Shown: piece by piece, positions 23,249-33,052 of the stretch
How positions within the stretch are numbered: position 1 is the stretch's first letter
Layout: the number at the start of each line of letters is the position of its first letter
Source of the DNA: Pegea sp. RAD2-039
Lineage: Eukaryota; Chordata; Thaliacea; Salpida; Salpidae
NCBI GenBank assembly: GCA_034620365.1
Contig: JAQGEQ010000237.1
Coordinates: forward strand, 330,001 to 394,000
Reading direction: 5' to 3'
DNA: 64,000 bases
Program-made: the position numbers and the translations under genes
Notes under the pieces: model-generated
The model's database searches: none
Seen by the model: only the letters and a program-made list of their open reading frames with translations
What the model was told of the DNA's origin: nothing

Positions 23249-23482
23249 CTTTTTTGTATTTTTTATATTCTAAATGACGAATAATTGGTTGAAACTAAAA
23301 ACTAAAAAATATTTTATCTAAAAAATTTAAGTTTTCAACAAATAAATAAATTCACTTTTTATGAAACTGATTATAAAAATTTTATTTTCATCGAAATCGA
23401 AAAATTCAAAAGCTCACGTGACTTAAGGCGAGCGGAGGAAGCACCTGATAGGAAATTCGACCATTTTTGACCAACTTCAGCG

Positions 23483-23555
23483 GCCTCGATAGCGCAGTAG
23501 GCAGCGCGTGAGTCTCATAATCTCAAGGTCGTGAGTTCGATCCTCACTCGAGGCA
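23483..23555 (+). tRNA. tRNA-Met(CAT), elongator
   Basis: Second Met gene of the inverted cassette, preceded by GACCATTTTTGACCAACTTCAGCG. The T-run after it is weaker (ATCTTTTG). Confidence 0.95.
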
Positions 23556-23619
23556 TCTTTTGATGTTTTTGGAACTGATTTTATACAAATTATTTAAAAA
23601 TAAAAAGAAGAAACAGAAA

Positions 23620-23663
23620 TCTACTGGAGTAGAATATTTCAGGTTCGAATCCTGCTGTCGTCG
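23620..23663 (+). pseudogene. 3' half of a degenerate tRNA
   Basis: An anticodon-arm remnant (CTACTGGAGTAG) is followed by an intact T-arm (CAGGTTCGAATCCTG), an acceptor-like CTGTCGTCG and then T5. No matching 5' acceptor strand or D-arm lies upstream. It resembles the 3' half of tRNA-Arg and probably arose during the local tRNA duplication. Confidence 0.6.
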
Positions 23664-23738
23664 CTTTTTATTTTGAAGTGATTTATTTAGTCGAAATTTT
23701 TATACTTTTTTTATACTAAAGAACTTTTTAATTAAAAT

Positions 23739-24017
23739 TTGATTTCTAAATATCAGTTATTCAGAATTATTCATCAAAAATGTTTCAGAATAGAAATGCT
23801 GATAAACAAAATTTTGGAAACTGTTTTTGATAACAAAAATTATATAAAAATCAACTTAGGAATGACTGAAAAAACCTCTAGAAGAATAATACAAGAAAAG
23901 TTTTTAAAACTAAATATATCAGATAAAGAAACCCATCAACAAATTTATAGAAAAGCAGCAATTAGTAATATTCAGACTTTCAGAAGACTTTGTGAAGAAA
24001 ATAATATTTTGTTGTAA
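23739..24017 (+). CDS. Unrecognised 92-codon open frame between tRNA genes
   Basis: The frame is open from a TTG at 23739 to TAA at 24017, with an internal ATG near 23797. The composition is Lys/Ile/Asn-rich but not low-complexity (it contains SDKETHQQIYRKAAISNIQ), which is unusual in such AT-rich DNA. I do not recognise it, and it has no obvious start, splice sites or paralogue in the window. It may be a remnant of an inserted element or chance. Confidence 0.25.
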   Translation: MISKYQLFRIIHQKCFRIEMLINKILETVFDNKNYIKINLGMTEKTSRRIIQEKFLKLNISDKETHQQIYRKAAISNIQTFRRLCEENNILL

Positions 24018-24049
24018 TCCACCGAGCAAAAATAAAATGAAAAAAAAAG

Positions 24050-24122
24050 CGACCACACCAGGACTCGAACCTGGAATCTTCTGCTCCGTAGGCAGACGCG
24101 TTATCCATTGCGCCATGCGGCC
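24050..24122 (-). tRNA. tRNA-Arg(ACG)
   Basis: Identical to the gene at 2366-2438 but on the minus strand, with a T8 terminator downstream on that strand (24041-24048 as A-run). It forms the outer edge of the inverted cassette. Confidence 0.96.
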
Positions 24123-25580
24123 ACATGTTAGTAGGCTTGAAAGTATTTATTTATTATTACATGTGGAATTTTTCAAAATGGAAGTTATTTAAACTATAAA
24201 TTTTCTTAATAACTACTCTGAGCACTAGAATAAAAATGTTACCTGTAAAAATCGATATCAATTTACAAGATTTAGAAAAAGGATATATAAAAAAACTGTT
24301 CCTAATATTTATTTTATCAATAAATAAAAATATTTTGTATAATTAGGCAGTTTTGAACAATTGCATATACAATAAATATATAGTTTGGGGTTTTTTTCTT
24401 TTGATGGTGGTTTGTTTATTTTAAGTTTTTATTTTTCTATATACTTACATCAAGCCTTTTAAGATTCTTTAAGTTTACAAATAGAAACAAATAATTACTA
24501 AAAGTTTAATAACTGATATTTGTTAAATATTTTAATTTATTTAGAAGTAATTTAGTTTTTACTTTCCATAATCTTCACATATCTTTTTAAATCTTTGTAT
24601 TTGAACTTTTAGAATTTTTTGATATTTAAATTTATGTTGCTTGTTACTTTGTCATCTACTAGTAAACTGTTTTTCTTACTTTTATATTTTACAACAACAT
24701 CTGATCAGTTGGTTTTAACTTCTCTTGGTATTTTGTAGTTTTTATTTCCATAACTGTTGTTTATTTAAACCAATTTATAACTGTAACTTGACTAACTTCA
24801 AGAGGCTACAACTGCATCATCTTCATATCAGCTTAACAAACCTTGGGTTTGGTTGTCATCAATATTTTCAACTGTAGTAATAAAACAAGAGCTGAGAGCT
24901 GATCAAATACTGCAAACAACCAGTAAAAAATGACACAACAATTTTAACCTGGTTTATTTACCTGGTTATGTTGTAAATGTCAAAGCTTTTTTGATGTTTT
25001 CAACTTCATTTGAGGTGAAGTACTTCATAATACTTCATTCGTTTTCTGTAAAGATAGTTTCTTAAAATTTTAACTGTAAATGCAACTACAGTTGTTGTTA
25101 ATTTTTTTTCTAAACGCTACAAATACAAGAAGGTATCTGTCAAGATAAGGTTTATTGTGGACAAGTTTAACTGTTTAAAGTCCCAAAAAACCAGCAACAA
25201 ATATTCTGCTCTAATACGAATTCCAAGAATAAATTTTTTTATTCAACAGATGCATATCTAATTCTTTTTATCAACTTCTTAAGATCAAAACTAATTGAAG
25301 ATTAGAATAATTAATTAAAATCTTCAACAGTTTCATTTAAAAGGTTTTTCTTCGAAATTAAATTCTGTTTTCTTTGATATACTTATCAGAATTTTCTGAC
25401 ATTACTTCAACTTTTCAGAAATTATTTTTTAAACTTTTTGCTTTTAGGTGAAGTTACTACATTTTTAATTTTTAATTTTTTGCTGATAAGATTGAATTTA
25501 TTTCTTGCATCTTAATCTGAAAAAGACTTGGAACTTCTACGCTAGGGTTTGTTTGCTGATTTCACACAAAAAATTAAAAT
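24123..25580. other. Intergenic DNA, no gene recognised
   Basis: The first half is plain A/T-rich. 24780-25240 is more complex but without a usable frame. A small partly self-complementary motif, TTCATTTGAGGTGAAGTACTT (25009-25029), has a relative at 25588-25606 (TTCATTTGGGGTGAAGTTC). Confidence 0.4.
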
Positions 25581-25582
25581 TA

Positions 25583-25903
25583 TTACTTCATTTGGGGTGA
25601 AGTTCTTTTTTGCTGAATATTTGGGTTTGCTGGCTGATGGTGGCTTATTGTAGGGTTGCAGTTGGGAATATTTTGTATATTTTGAATAATTCCTTGTCCA
25701 AAGTTATTATTATGAAGGTAATTGATCTGATTGGTTTGATTCAAACGATTTGGTGAATAATGTGAAATATACTTGTTTGTATGAGTTGGTAATACTTGAT
25801 TGCAATTCAACGAATGATTCACTGATACAGAAGATTTGGGATTATTAGTTTCTTTGCTTTTTCTTCTCTCTTCTTCAATTGTTATTTTTAAAATTATCCA
25901 CAA
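25583..25903 (-). CDS. Possible fragment of an Asn/Gln-rich protein
   Basis: About 106 codons are open on the minus strand, starting at a TTG at 25903 and ending at 25583. The peptide begins with a short hydrophobic run and a charged stretch (EEERRKSKETNN), then becomes Asn/Gln/His/Pro-rich. The upstream end abuts a plus-strand LINE insertion at about 25916, so this could be the last exon of an interrupted gene. I recognise no family and see no clear acceptor. Confidence 0.25.
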   Translation of the reverse strand: MWIILKITIEEERRKSKETNNPKSSVSVNHSLNCNQVLPTHTNKYISHYSPNRLNQTNQINYLHNNNFGQGIIQNIQNIPNCNPTISHHQPANPNIQQKRTSPQMK

Positions 25904-25915
25904 GTTAATTGAAAT

Positions 25916-26335
25916 TCAGTGTGATGATTTCTTTTCTATTAGTCCTTCCCTCAATTTATACCAACTCAGACGACACACATTACATCTTAGTAAGCCCATA
26001 TCACCTGGTACGTTAATCAGAGCGAATTTTTTCTCATATCTCACAATTAGTACATAGAACCAGCTGCCATCAGATGTTGTCATGTCAGAATCACTCGCGT
26101 TGTTCAAGCAGAAGTTGAATCGTCATAATATTGCCAATATTATCATTTCTAAACTTTTAATTTTTCTTTTTTAATATTATTATAACATTCCATGTAATTG
26201 TTATATGTTTTGAGGACTACTGAAATGCCATGTGTTACATCTTTTGCTTTCTATATTTCTAACTTAATAGATGTTATTTGTGAGAATGTGTGTTAGCAAG
26301 AGGTACCCTCCTTCGCGTTTATTGAAATAAAATAA
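25916..26335 (+). mobile_element. LINE 3' fragment, copy 4
   Basis: It encodes the C-terminal ORF2 motif LYQLRRHTLHLSKPISPGTL followed by FFSYLTIST, then W.QLPSDVVMSES after a frame change. The family 3' end and an AATAAAATAAA tail follow. This copy retains the region missing from the deleted relics at 178 and 2633, and so helps define their deletion endpoint. Confidence 0.78.
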
Positions 26336-26960
26336 ACAATTTCTGGTATCGACGTGGAAGAATTTGATATTGTTCTTGCAAGTATCTTTGAGATGATCGG
26401 TCAATATTGCGTTTGCCTTTCGATAATATAAGATTTAATTAGATGAATTGGAGTTAAAATTTTATAAAGTTATATTTATTTCTAATTTAAAGAATTGGGT
26501 TTATTTTGCAGAACTGATATAAGCTTAAAATTGAAAGAAAATTTATTTAAAAGATAATTTGATGAAAAAAAGTTTAAAAAACTTTAATATTCGAAATTTT
26601 GAGATTTTTTTTATAAAACATCAATCATATATTTAAACTCAGCAAAAGATTATTAATAAATTTCAAGCAGATAAGGTCAATTCTTTTCCACCTTTAATAA
26701 AATTCATATCACAATGATTCTTATCTTATTCTGTTCTAAATGGAAATCAATATTCAGTGTTTCCAAAACACAAATTTAAAAAATTAAACTTTTTTTAAAT
26801 TTTTGGAAAAGTATTTTGAAATAAGCCTCAAAGACAACAACTAAAGTTATTTCAAAAATTCGAAATCTAATATCAACAAACCGTTCTAAACATTACCATA
26901 AACCTTAAAACGTGGTTCTTATTCAATAAATAAAAAATGTTTTTATTATAGCAACTGATT
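26336..26960. other. Intergenic DNA with a 31-codon coding-like island
   Basis: Directly after the LINE tail, 26340-26433 reads ISGIDVEEFDIVLASIFEMI and onward to a stop, with better codon complexity than its surroundings. It might be an exon remnant carried or interrupted by the LINE. The rest is A/T-rich. Confidence 0.25.
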
Positions 26961-27016
26961 AAATAGAATTTATTTTCAGTCGCTTTATAAAACCATAATT
27001 CAAAAAAAATAGATTT

Positions 27017-28016
27017 TTAATCTTTGGTATTGAGTGCAACTCTGTGCTGATACAACTCTTCCATGTCATGATCATCCAGGTTCATATTTCTCAGTCCTGC
27101 TTCCATACTATAAGAAAAATCTGATATAAATCTTTTAAGTTTTTAGTAATGTTTTGATAGCTTACCTAAATTTGTACAAAAATATTGCCACTATAAGAAC
27201 AACTACTAATGTTATGAGGACAGCTACAATTTTCCACACTGAAAAGTAACTTCATTTAATAAATTATTTACAAATTGTTGTTGTTGGTTTACTTGTTGTT
27301 GATTTATTTCCATAAGGTATGATTGTTGTTGGTTGATTTGTTGTTGGTCCATGTGTTACTGGTCCATTTGTTGTTGGTCCATTTGTTACTGGTCCATTTG
27401 TTGTTGGTCCATTTGTTACTGGTCCATTTGTTGCTGGTCCATTTGTTGTTGGTCCATTTGTTGCTGGTCCGTTTGTTGTTGGTTCATTTGTAGTTGGTCC
27501 GTTTGTTGTTGGTACATTTGTTGCTGGTCCATTTGTTACTGGTCCATTTGTTGTTGGTCCAGTTTTTGTTGGTCCAGTTGTTATTGGTACATTTGTAGTT
27601 GGTCCGTTTGTTACTGGTCCATTTGTTAATGGTCCATTTGTTACTGGTCCATTTGTTGCTGGTCCATTTGTTGCTGGTCCATTTGTAGCTGGTCCATTTG
27701 TTGCTGGTCCATTTGTTGCTGGTCCATTTGTTGTTGGTCCATGTGTTGTTGGTGCATTCGTTGCTGGTCCGTTCGTTGCTGGTCCGTTTGGTACTGGTCC
27801 GTTTGTTGCTGGTCCATTTGTTGTGCGAAGCTGAGTACTCAATTCTGAAAGACATTTTAATTAAAAAATCAAATCGTATTAAGATATAAGATGATATTTA
27901 TTCAAAATAAAATTGATTATAAAAAAGGTCAAAAAAATAGTTAATAAAATTGAATAACCTGATAAAACCAACAACAAAATGATATAAACAACTTGCTTCG
28001 GGTAATTACTAAACAT
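27017..28016 (-). CDS. Single-pass membrane mucin, paralogue of the 8.35-kb gene
   Basis: Exons in transcription order are 28016-27959, 27844-27272, 27238-27166 and 27107-27017. Phases 1, 1 and 2 agree and give 264 residues. Exon 1 is a signal peptide (KQVVYIILLLVLS, comparable to KQVICTILLLCLT of the paralogue). Exon 2 encodes about 190 residues of TNGPA/TNGPT repeats, Thr-rich with frequent Asn-Gly and likely O-glycosylated. Exon 3 carries the membrane segment (starting WKIVAVLITLVVV). Exon 4 is a short cytoplasmic tail ending in RVALNTKD. Both genes share intron positions, the phase-1 junction after the signal exon and the WKI entry to the membrane segment. Their tandem repeats are unrelated, which indicates rapid repeat turnover on a conserved frame. 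An acceptor-like CTGCTGATTAG lies 4 nt before the ATG. A candidate AATAAA lies at 26969-26974 on the minus strand. No further domain is recognised. Confidence 0.85.
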
Positions 28017-28019
28017 TTT

Positions 28020-30650
28020 CCTAATCAGCAGGAAAAATATTTTTTTGATAAACTAAATAAAAAACAGTAATAAAAACAAGCTTAAAACATAAAAATCTGT
28101 GATTTTAACTAAAAAACAACTCATACAAGTAGAAAGTATCATAAATTTTTATTGTTTATTTTATCAAAGATAAACTGAATTTAAATAGAAGAATAAATAT
28201 TAGAAGATTCTTTATTTTAACTCTAAAATATAAACTTGTCATCTTCTAGTCGTCAAAAACTTCAACTGAAACTTGCTTTAAAAAAAACTGAAAATATTAG
28301 AAATAAAAATGAAATAACTAAAAAAAAATATCAAAAGAATTTTGTTTTGCTTGCCTATAATTATTTTCAAAAGAAAAACTTGTTTATGTCGAAAGAAAAT
28401 TGTTTTTGAGAAGTTCTATAAGTCTTGTTAATATCTTGAATTGAAATCAAATGACTTCAAGTTAAACCTGAAAAAATACTTCTTGAAAAAAGTGATGAGG
28501 CTGAAGAAGTGATGAGGATTAATTTATGATAAAAATAAGTTTCTTTTAAAGGAAATTTCACTTTGAAGACCTAATTAGATTTTAATGAGAATAGCTGTTG
28601 AAACCAACAAGACACAGATTTAGTTTGATTTATCAGATTTAAAAGTCTGGAATAATCAAAAGTTATCCAACAAAGCTTGAGTCGGAGAAAACGAAAATAA
28701 ACTCAAAACCTTTCATTTTGTTGTTTCCGTCACACAATACATCAAAGCAAGATCCCAATAGCTGTATGAAGAGTTACCAAAAGAGAAATAACTTCAGCCG
28801 TCTTTGTCTTCGATCTGAAAATATATGGAAGCAAGTTATGACTCCACATCAACAATTAGAAAGCAGTTCGCTTCTTATGGAGCTCTCTGTTAACAACTAA
28901 AAGAGAAGAAAAATCAGTTTTAAAAAAAGAAATCCTAATTTCTGTTTATTTTGTATTTTTCTGTGTTTTCAGATTTATAGTTTAAAAATTCGGTTTTATT
29001 ATCTAAACATCTTGAATAAATTGATTTTGTTAATTTTGATTTCTTTTAAAACAACTTGAAATATTGTTGTTAATTTAAAGTGGACAAATTGGCGTTTGTT
29101 TTACTAGGATTTGTAAATATGTTTGAACAACTAAATTGTACATTTAAACCCTACAACAAGTCACACAACTCAATCTTACAATTTAGTATTTCATCACAGA
29201 CATAATCGGATAGTAAACATCATCCTAATCTTCAAACTCATCATTAAGACATTTCCTCTCATCTTCTTCTGATCCACAATCTTTCACTAGACTCCTCATC
29301 CGAAATATATATAGGGACTTTCATCTAAAGTCAGTTTCTTTAAATTTAATTGACTTTTATTTTCATCAAAACCATCATTACAAGAATCTATTAATAATTT
29401 CAAAATCAAACTGTTTTTTCTAATTCTATTTTTTCATTTATCTTTGTAATCTGTATCTAGGAACATCTACAACTTTAGACAAGTTTAAAAAAGTTTATCT
29501 ATTCGATTGTTGAAAATCAAAAAGTTGTTTTGGAACAGAATTTTAAAAGAAAATCAAATTGAAATTTGCAAAAAAACTTTTTTATTTGTAAATTCAAATC
29601 TTTGTAAAGATGATTTAAAAAAAAAGACGACTTGAACACTTTGGAAGTTTGAAAGTAGTTGTTAGTGGTTTAAGCGATAAATTTAATTTTTAGTGATCAA
29701 GAATTGATTATCACAAAATAAACAACTTAAAAAAGTTATTAGAAACGATTATTTAAAAATTTTTGCAAATTTGGAATAATATAAAGTTCCATTTTAGCAA
29801 ATAAGATATTATTAAAAGTTTGTTTAAAAAATTCGATAGCTATATTAGTTTTTAGAATATTTTAAAATTGATTAGAGATAATTGATTACTTAGATAATTT
29901 TTATAAATAATTTTTTATGAAAATATTAAAAAAAATAGAAATATTTTTGAGATGAACTAAAAATAAAAAAAATTCTAAAAATAAAAAGTAATTTTTTAAA
30001 ATGGAAAAACACAAAACTGAAAACTAGTAGAAAAATATTTTAAAAAAATAGAAGTTGTTTGGTAAAAGTTCTATGATATCAGGAATATTTCAATAATAAA
30101 AATAATTTGTAAATTTTTAACTTTTTCGTAAACTTTACCTTCTAGAGGCTTTAAAACTGTAGCTACAGTTACTAATTCATTAATATAAAAATTTAAATAT
30201 TTTTTTTTATAATTTGTGATTGAATCAAAACAATAATTCAAAATTAAGAAAAATTTAAAGAATCAACAAAAATTTTGAGGAATCATTTTATTTTGAAAAA
30301 ACTTTTACTTTCAAACTAATAGTGTTTCCAAAAAATTTATTGTAAAGTTTCACGAACTAATTATCACATTTGAACACAAGGTTTCTGGGCTCGAGACTGG
30401 GCTACAACAGATTTTAATCAAAATGATAAAAAATTAAATTCAAAACAAAAGTTTCTTCAATTTTCTTGTTTCAAAATTTTTTAGGTTTTATTTGAAATAA
30501 GCCATTTTCGGATATATTCAAGATAATTATTTTGCTGATTATTATGTTTATTTAGTTAAAAATAAACCAATCTAAAAACAGTTTTACAAAGAGACACAAA
30601 ACTTAATGTTTCAAATAAGTAATAATTTATAGAATAAAAATATTTCGACG
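28020..30650. other. Intergenic DNA, no gene recognised
   Basis: A 60-codon plus ORF at 28718-28900 has no support. At 29307-29330 ATATATATAGGGACTTTCATC followed by AGTCAGT looks like a plus-strand TATA/initiator pair, but I found no gene just downstream. The rest is A/T-rich. Confidence 0.4.
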
Positions 30651-30657
30651 AATATAA

Positions 30658-30730
30658 GTTTCAGTAGTGTAGTGGTTATCACGTTCGCCTCACACGCGAA
30701 AGGTCCCCGGTTCGAGCCCGGGCTGAAACA
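30658..30730 (+). tRNA. tRNA-Val(CAC)
   Basis: A 73-nt cloverleaf with acceptor GTTTCAG/CTGAAAC, D-arm TAGTGTAGTGGTTATCAC, anticodon stem TTCGC/GCGAA, loop CTCACAC (anticodon CAC) and T-arm CCCGGTTCGAGCCCGGG. Discriminator A is followed by C and T7. It is the only Val gene in the window. Confidence 0.96.
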
Positions 30731-30881
30731 CTTTTTTTGAATTATTATTTATTAAGTCAACAAAGTTTGAACAAAATTAAAAATGTTTTATTTGATTTTT
30801 AGATTATTTTAATTTTATTATTTTTACCTTTCTATATTTTTACATATATTCAAGTAGCACTATTGACATATGTCTTCAGCG

Positions 30882-30954
30882 GCCTCGATAGCGCAGTAGG
30901 CAGCGCGTGAGTCTCATAATCTCAAGGTCGTGAGTTCGATCCTCACTCGAGGCA
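30882..30954 (+). tRNA. tRNA-Met(CAT), elongator
   Basis: Seventh Met copy, 151 bp after tRNA-Val. It keeps the immediate flank TCTTCAGCG and a T6 terminator but not the outer GACCATTTTTGGTC palindrome. Confidence 0.96.
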
Positions 30955-30960
30955 CTTTTT

Positions 30961-32980
30961 TGATTATTTAAATTTTGTTGAATGCATAAAACTATAAGCA
31001 CAAATTATTTTTAAATTTTTTTAAAACTAAAACTTTATTTCATATAAAAAAAAATTAAAAATAATAAAAAGTATCATTTCATTTGTAGGTTATTTAATTT
31101 GAAAAAGAAAGAAAAAGTAAAAACTTGCCTAAAATAATCACAAAAATGTTCACTAAAAAAACTTTTAATTTAATTTTAATATTTTATAAAATATTGTAAT
31201 AATACTGATAAGTCTGAAAAATATTTCGTATCTTACAAGGAATAATAGTTTACAGAATTTAGATTTAAATAAAAATAATTTTTATTTGTAAAAAGTTTAA
31301 AGATATAATTAAATTTTAATAAAAAGTTTTCAACAAAATTTAATTCAATTTTTTATAAATTTGTTTAATATTTTGTAATTTAATAAAGTTATTCACATAA
31401 ATATTTCAGTAAAAGTTTTTTTGGTTTTTAAACCTTATTTAGTTGATAAATTTGTATAAACTTAAAATATATCGAATTAAGAAAATACATTTATATGTTT
31501 ACCTGCTAATTTCAAAGAAAATATTTCCTGATTAAAAAATTATTTCAGTTTTTTTGTAAACTTCTAAATTATTTTTCAGAAATTATTTTTAAACTTTCAT
31601 CATATGATTAATAGATTTATTTAGATTTTATTTTTATAACATATATAATTGTTTTTTACACCAAATTTCAGTTTCAAGTTTTAATAAATTGAATTATTCG
31701 TAAATTTGAAAAACTTTTGCTTTTGTAAACTGAAGAAACGTTTTCTAAATATTTGATTTTAATTTTTTCGATTAATTCATTTATGATTATTAATTTTAGA
31801 AATAAATTATCTTTTATATATAAAAGTAAATATATAATTATTAAAAAAGTTATTCGTTTTTTTATTCAGAATATTAGTTTTTCATTTTAGTTTTAATAAT
31901 TTCACCTGTAGACAATCACAATATGTTTGTTTTTTCAAAACTATCTTTTAAAATATGCATCTTATTTAAAATGAAAGAAAATCTTTAATATTATTTGTTA
32001 TTATAAACAACTTTAAACTAAATCTTCAGATTTCTACAAATAAAAAATTTTAAAAGAATTGTTTTTTTTTAAATCTTCTAAAAAAAATTTCCAAAAAAAA
32101 GTCTTTTCTTAAAAATCAAACTTTTTGATTATTTTATTAAAATGAAATAAAGTTATTATATGCAGAAGAAATATTATTTTCAAGTAGTTTATATTTTGAT
32201 AATAATATTATTTTTATAAAACTATATTTCCAAGCAAGCTTTAAAAGACCAATTTTATTTTTAAACTTAAAGTTTTTGCAGAAAAACTTATTTAAATATT
32301 GAATAAAGTATTTAGATTTGTAATAAATATTAACTTTACTAATAAGGTAAACTATTTAACTAACAAAACAAGCTTGTTTAGGTATTTACCTTTTACTATA
32401 TAATTGAAATACTTTTTTCATTGTTTTAATTTTTTAGTTTGTTTAAAACATTATTTTTTAAAATGAGATTATTTAGAAAAAAAGCAAACTGAAAACTTTT
32501 TAATTTACTTTGAAAGCTATTATTTAAATAATTATTATCTAATATTCTTATATTAAGAATGATTTTTTTAAAGTCATAAAAATCTGTTGTAGTTCATTAA
32601 ATAATTTGAGTTGAAATTTTTTAAATTTTTTACAGAATTTATTTTCAAATCCTAAAAAAAGTAATTTAATTTGAAGTAAAGTTTTGAGCTCAGTAAAAGT
32701 TAATCTAATTTTTGTGAAATTTGTTAAAACTTCTTTAGCAGTAAAACTTCAAAACAGTTTTCTAAGAGTTATATAAGATAAGAAATTGAATAACATTTTT
32801 TTTTAGAAATATTTTTGTTTTAAAGTTTTTAATCTAATATTAAAAAAAAATAACTTTTATCTATTTTTGTTTTTGCTTTCATTATAATTTGAACTGTTTT
32901 TAAACTTTTAAAGTTTTGATTTTGTTTCGATTTAGAATAAAGATAAGAAATAAAAAATTTGTAACTTTATCATTTAAATT
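30961..32980. other. AT-rich intergenic DNA upstream of the kinase gene
   Basis: I see nothing coding. A splice-acceptor-like TTTACAG ends near 32997, about 55 bp before the kinase ATG, suggesting a leader junction there. Confidence 0.4.
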
Positions 32981-33052
32981 TGATTTAATTTTTACAGATT
33001 TACAAACACCAAAAAAATAAAAGTTATTCTTCAAAAATAACTCCTAAAAATT

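Larger units (their letters stand above)
23140..24125. repeat. Inverted copy of the Met-Met-Arg tRNA cassette
   Basis: The segment 23160-23560, including both tRNA-Met genes and their spacer (with ATGACGAATAATTGGTTGAA and GGCGAGCGGAGGAAGCACCT), is the reverse complement of 3254-3655. The accompanying tRNA-Arg at 24050 is also inverted relative to the one at 2366. The arrangement Arg, Met, Met is therefore mirrored across about 20 kb. The LINE relic present between Arg and Met in the left copy is absent here. Confidence 0.85.

Noticed and set aside
27333-27889. Cys/Trp/Ser- and Leu/Val/His-rich ORFs opposite the second mucin
   Set aside because: Shadow frames of the TNGPA repeat exon. Only the annotated minus frame splices in phase with the signal and membrane exons.
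30658-30730. tRNA-Val as part of the Met/Arg duplication
   Set aside because: It is single-copy here, and its flanks share nothing with the Met or Arg cassettes.
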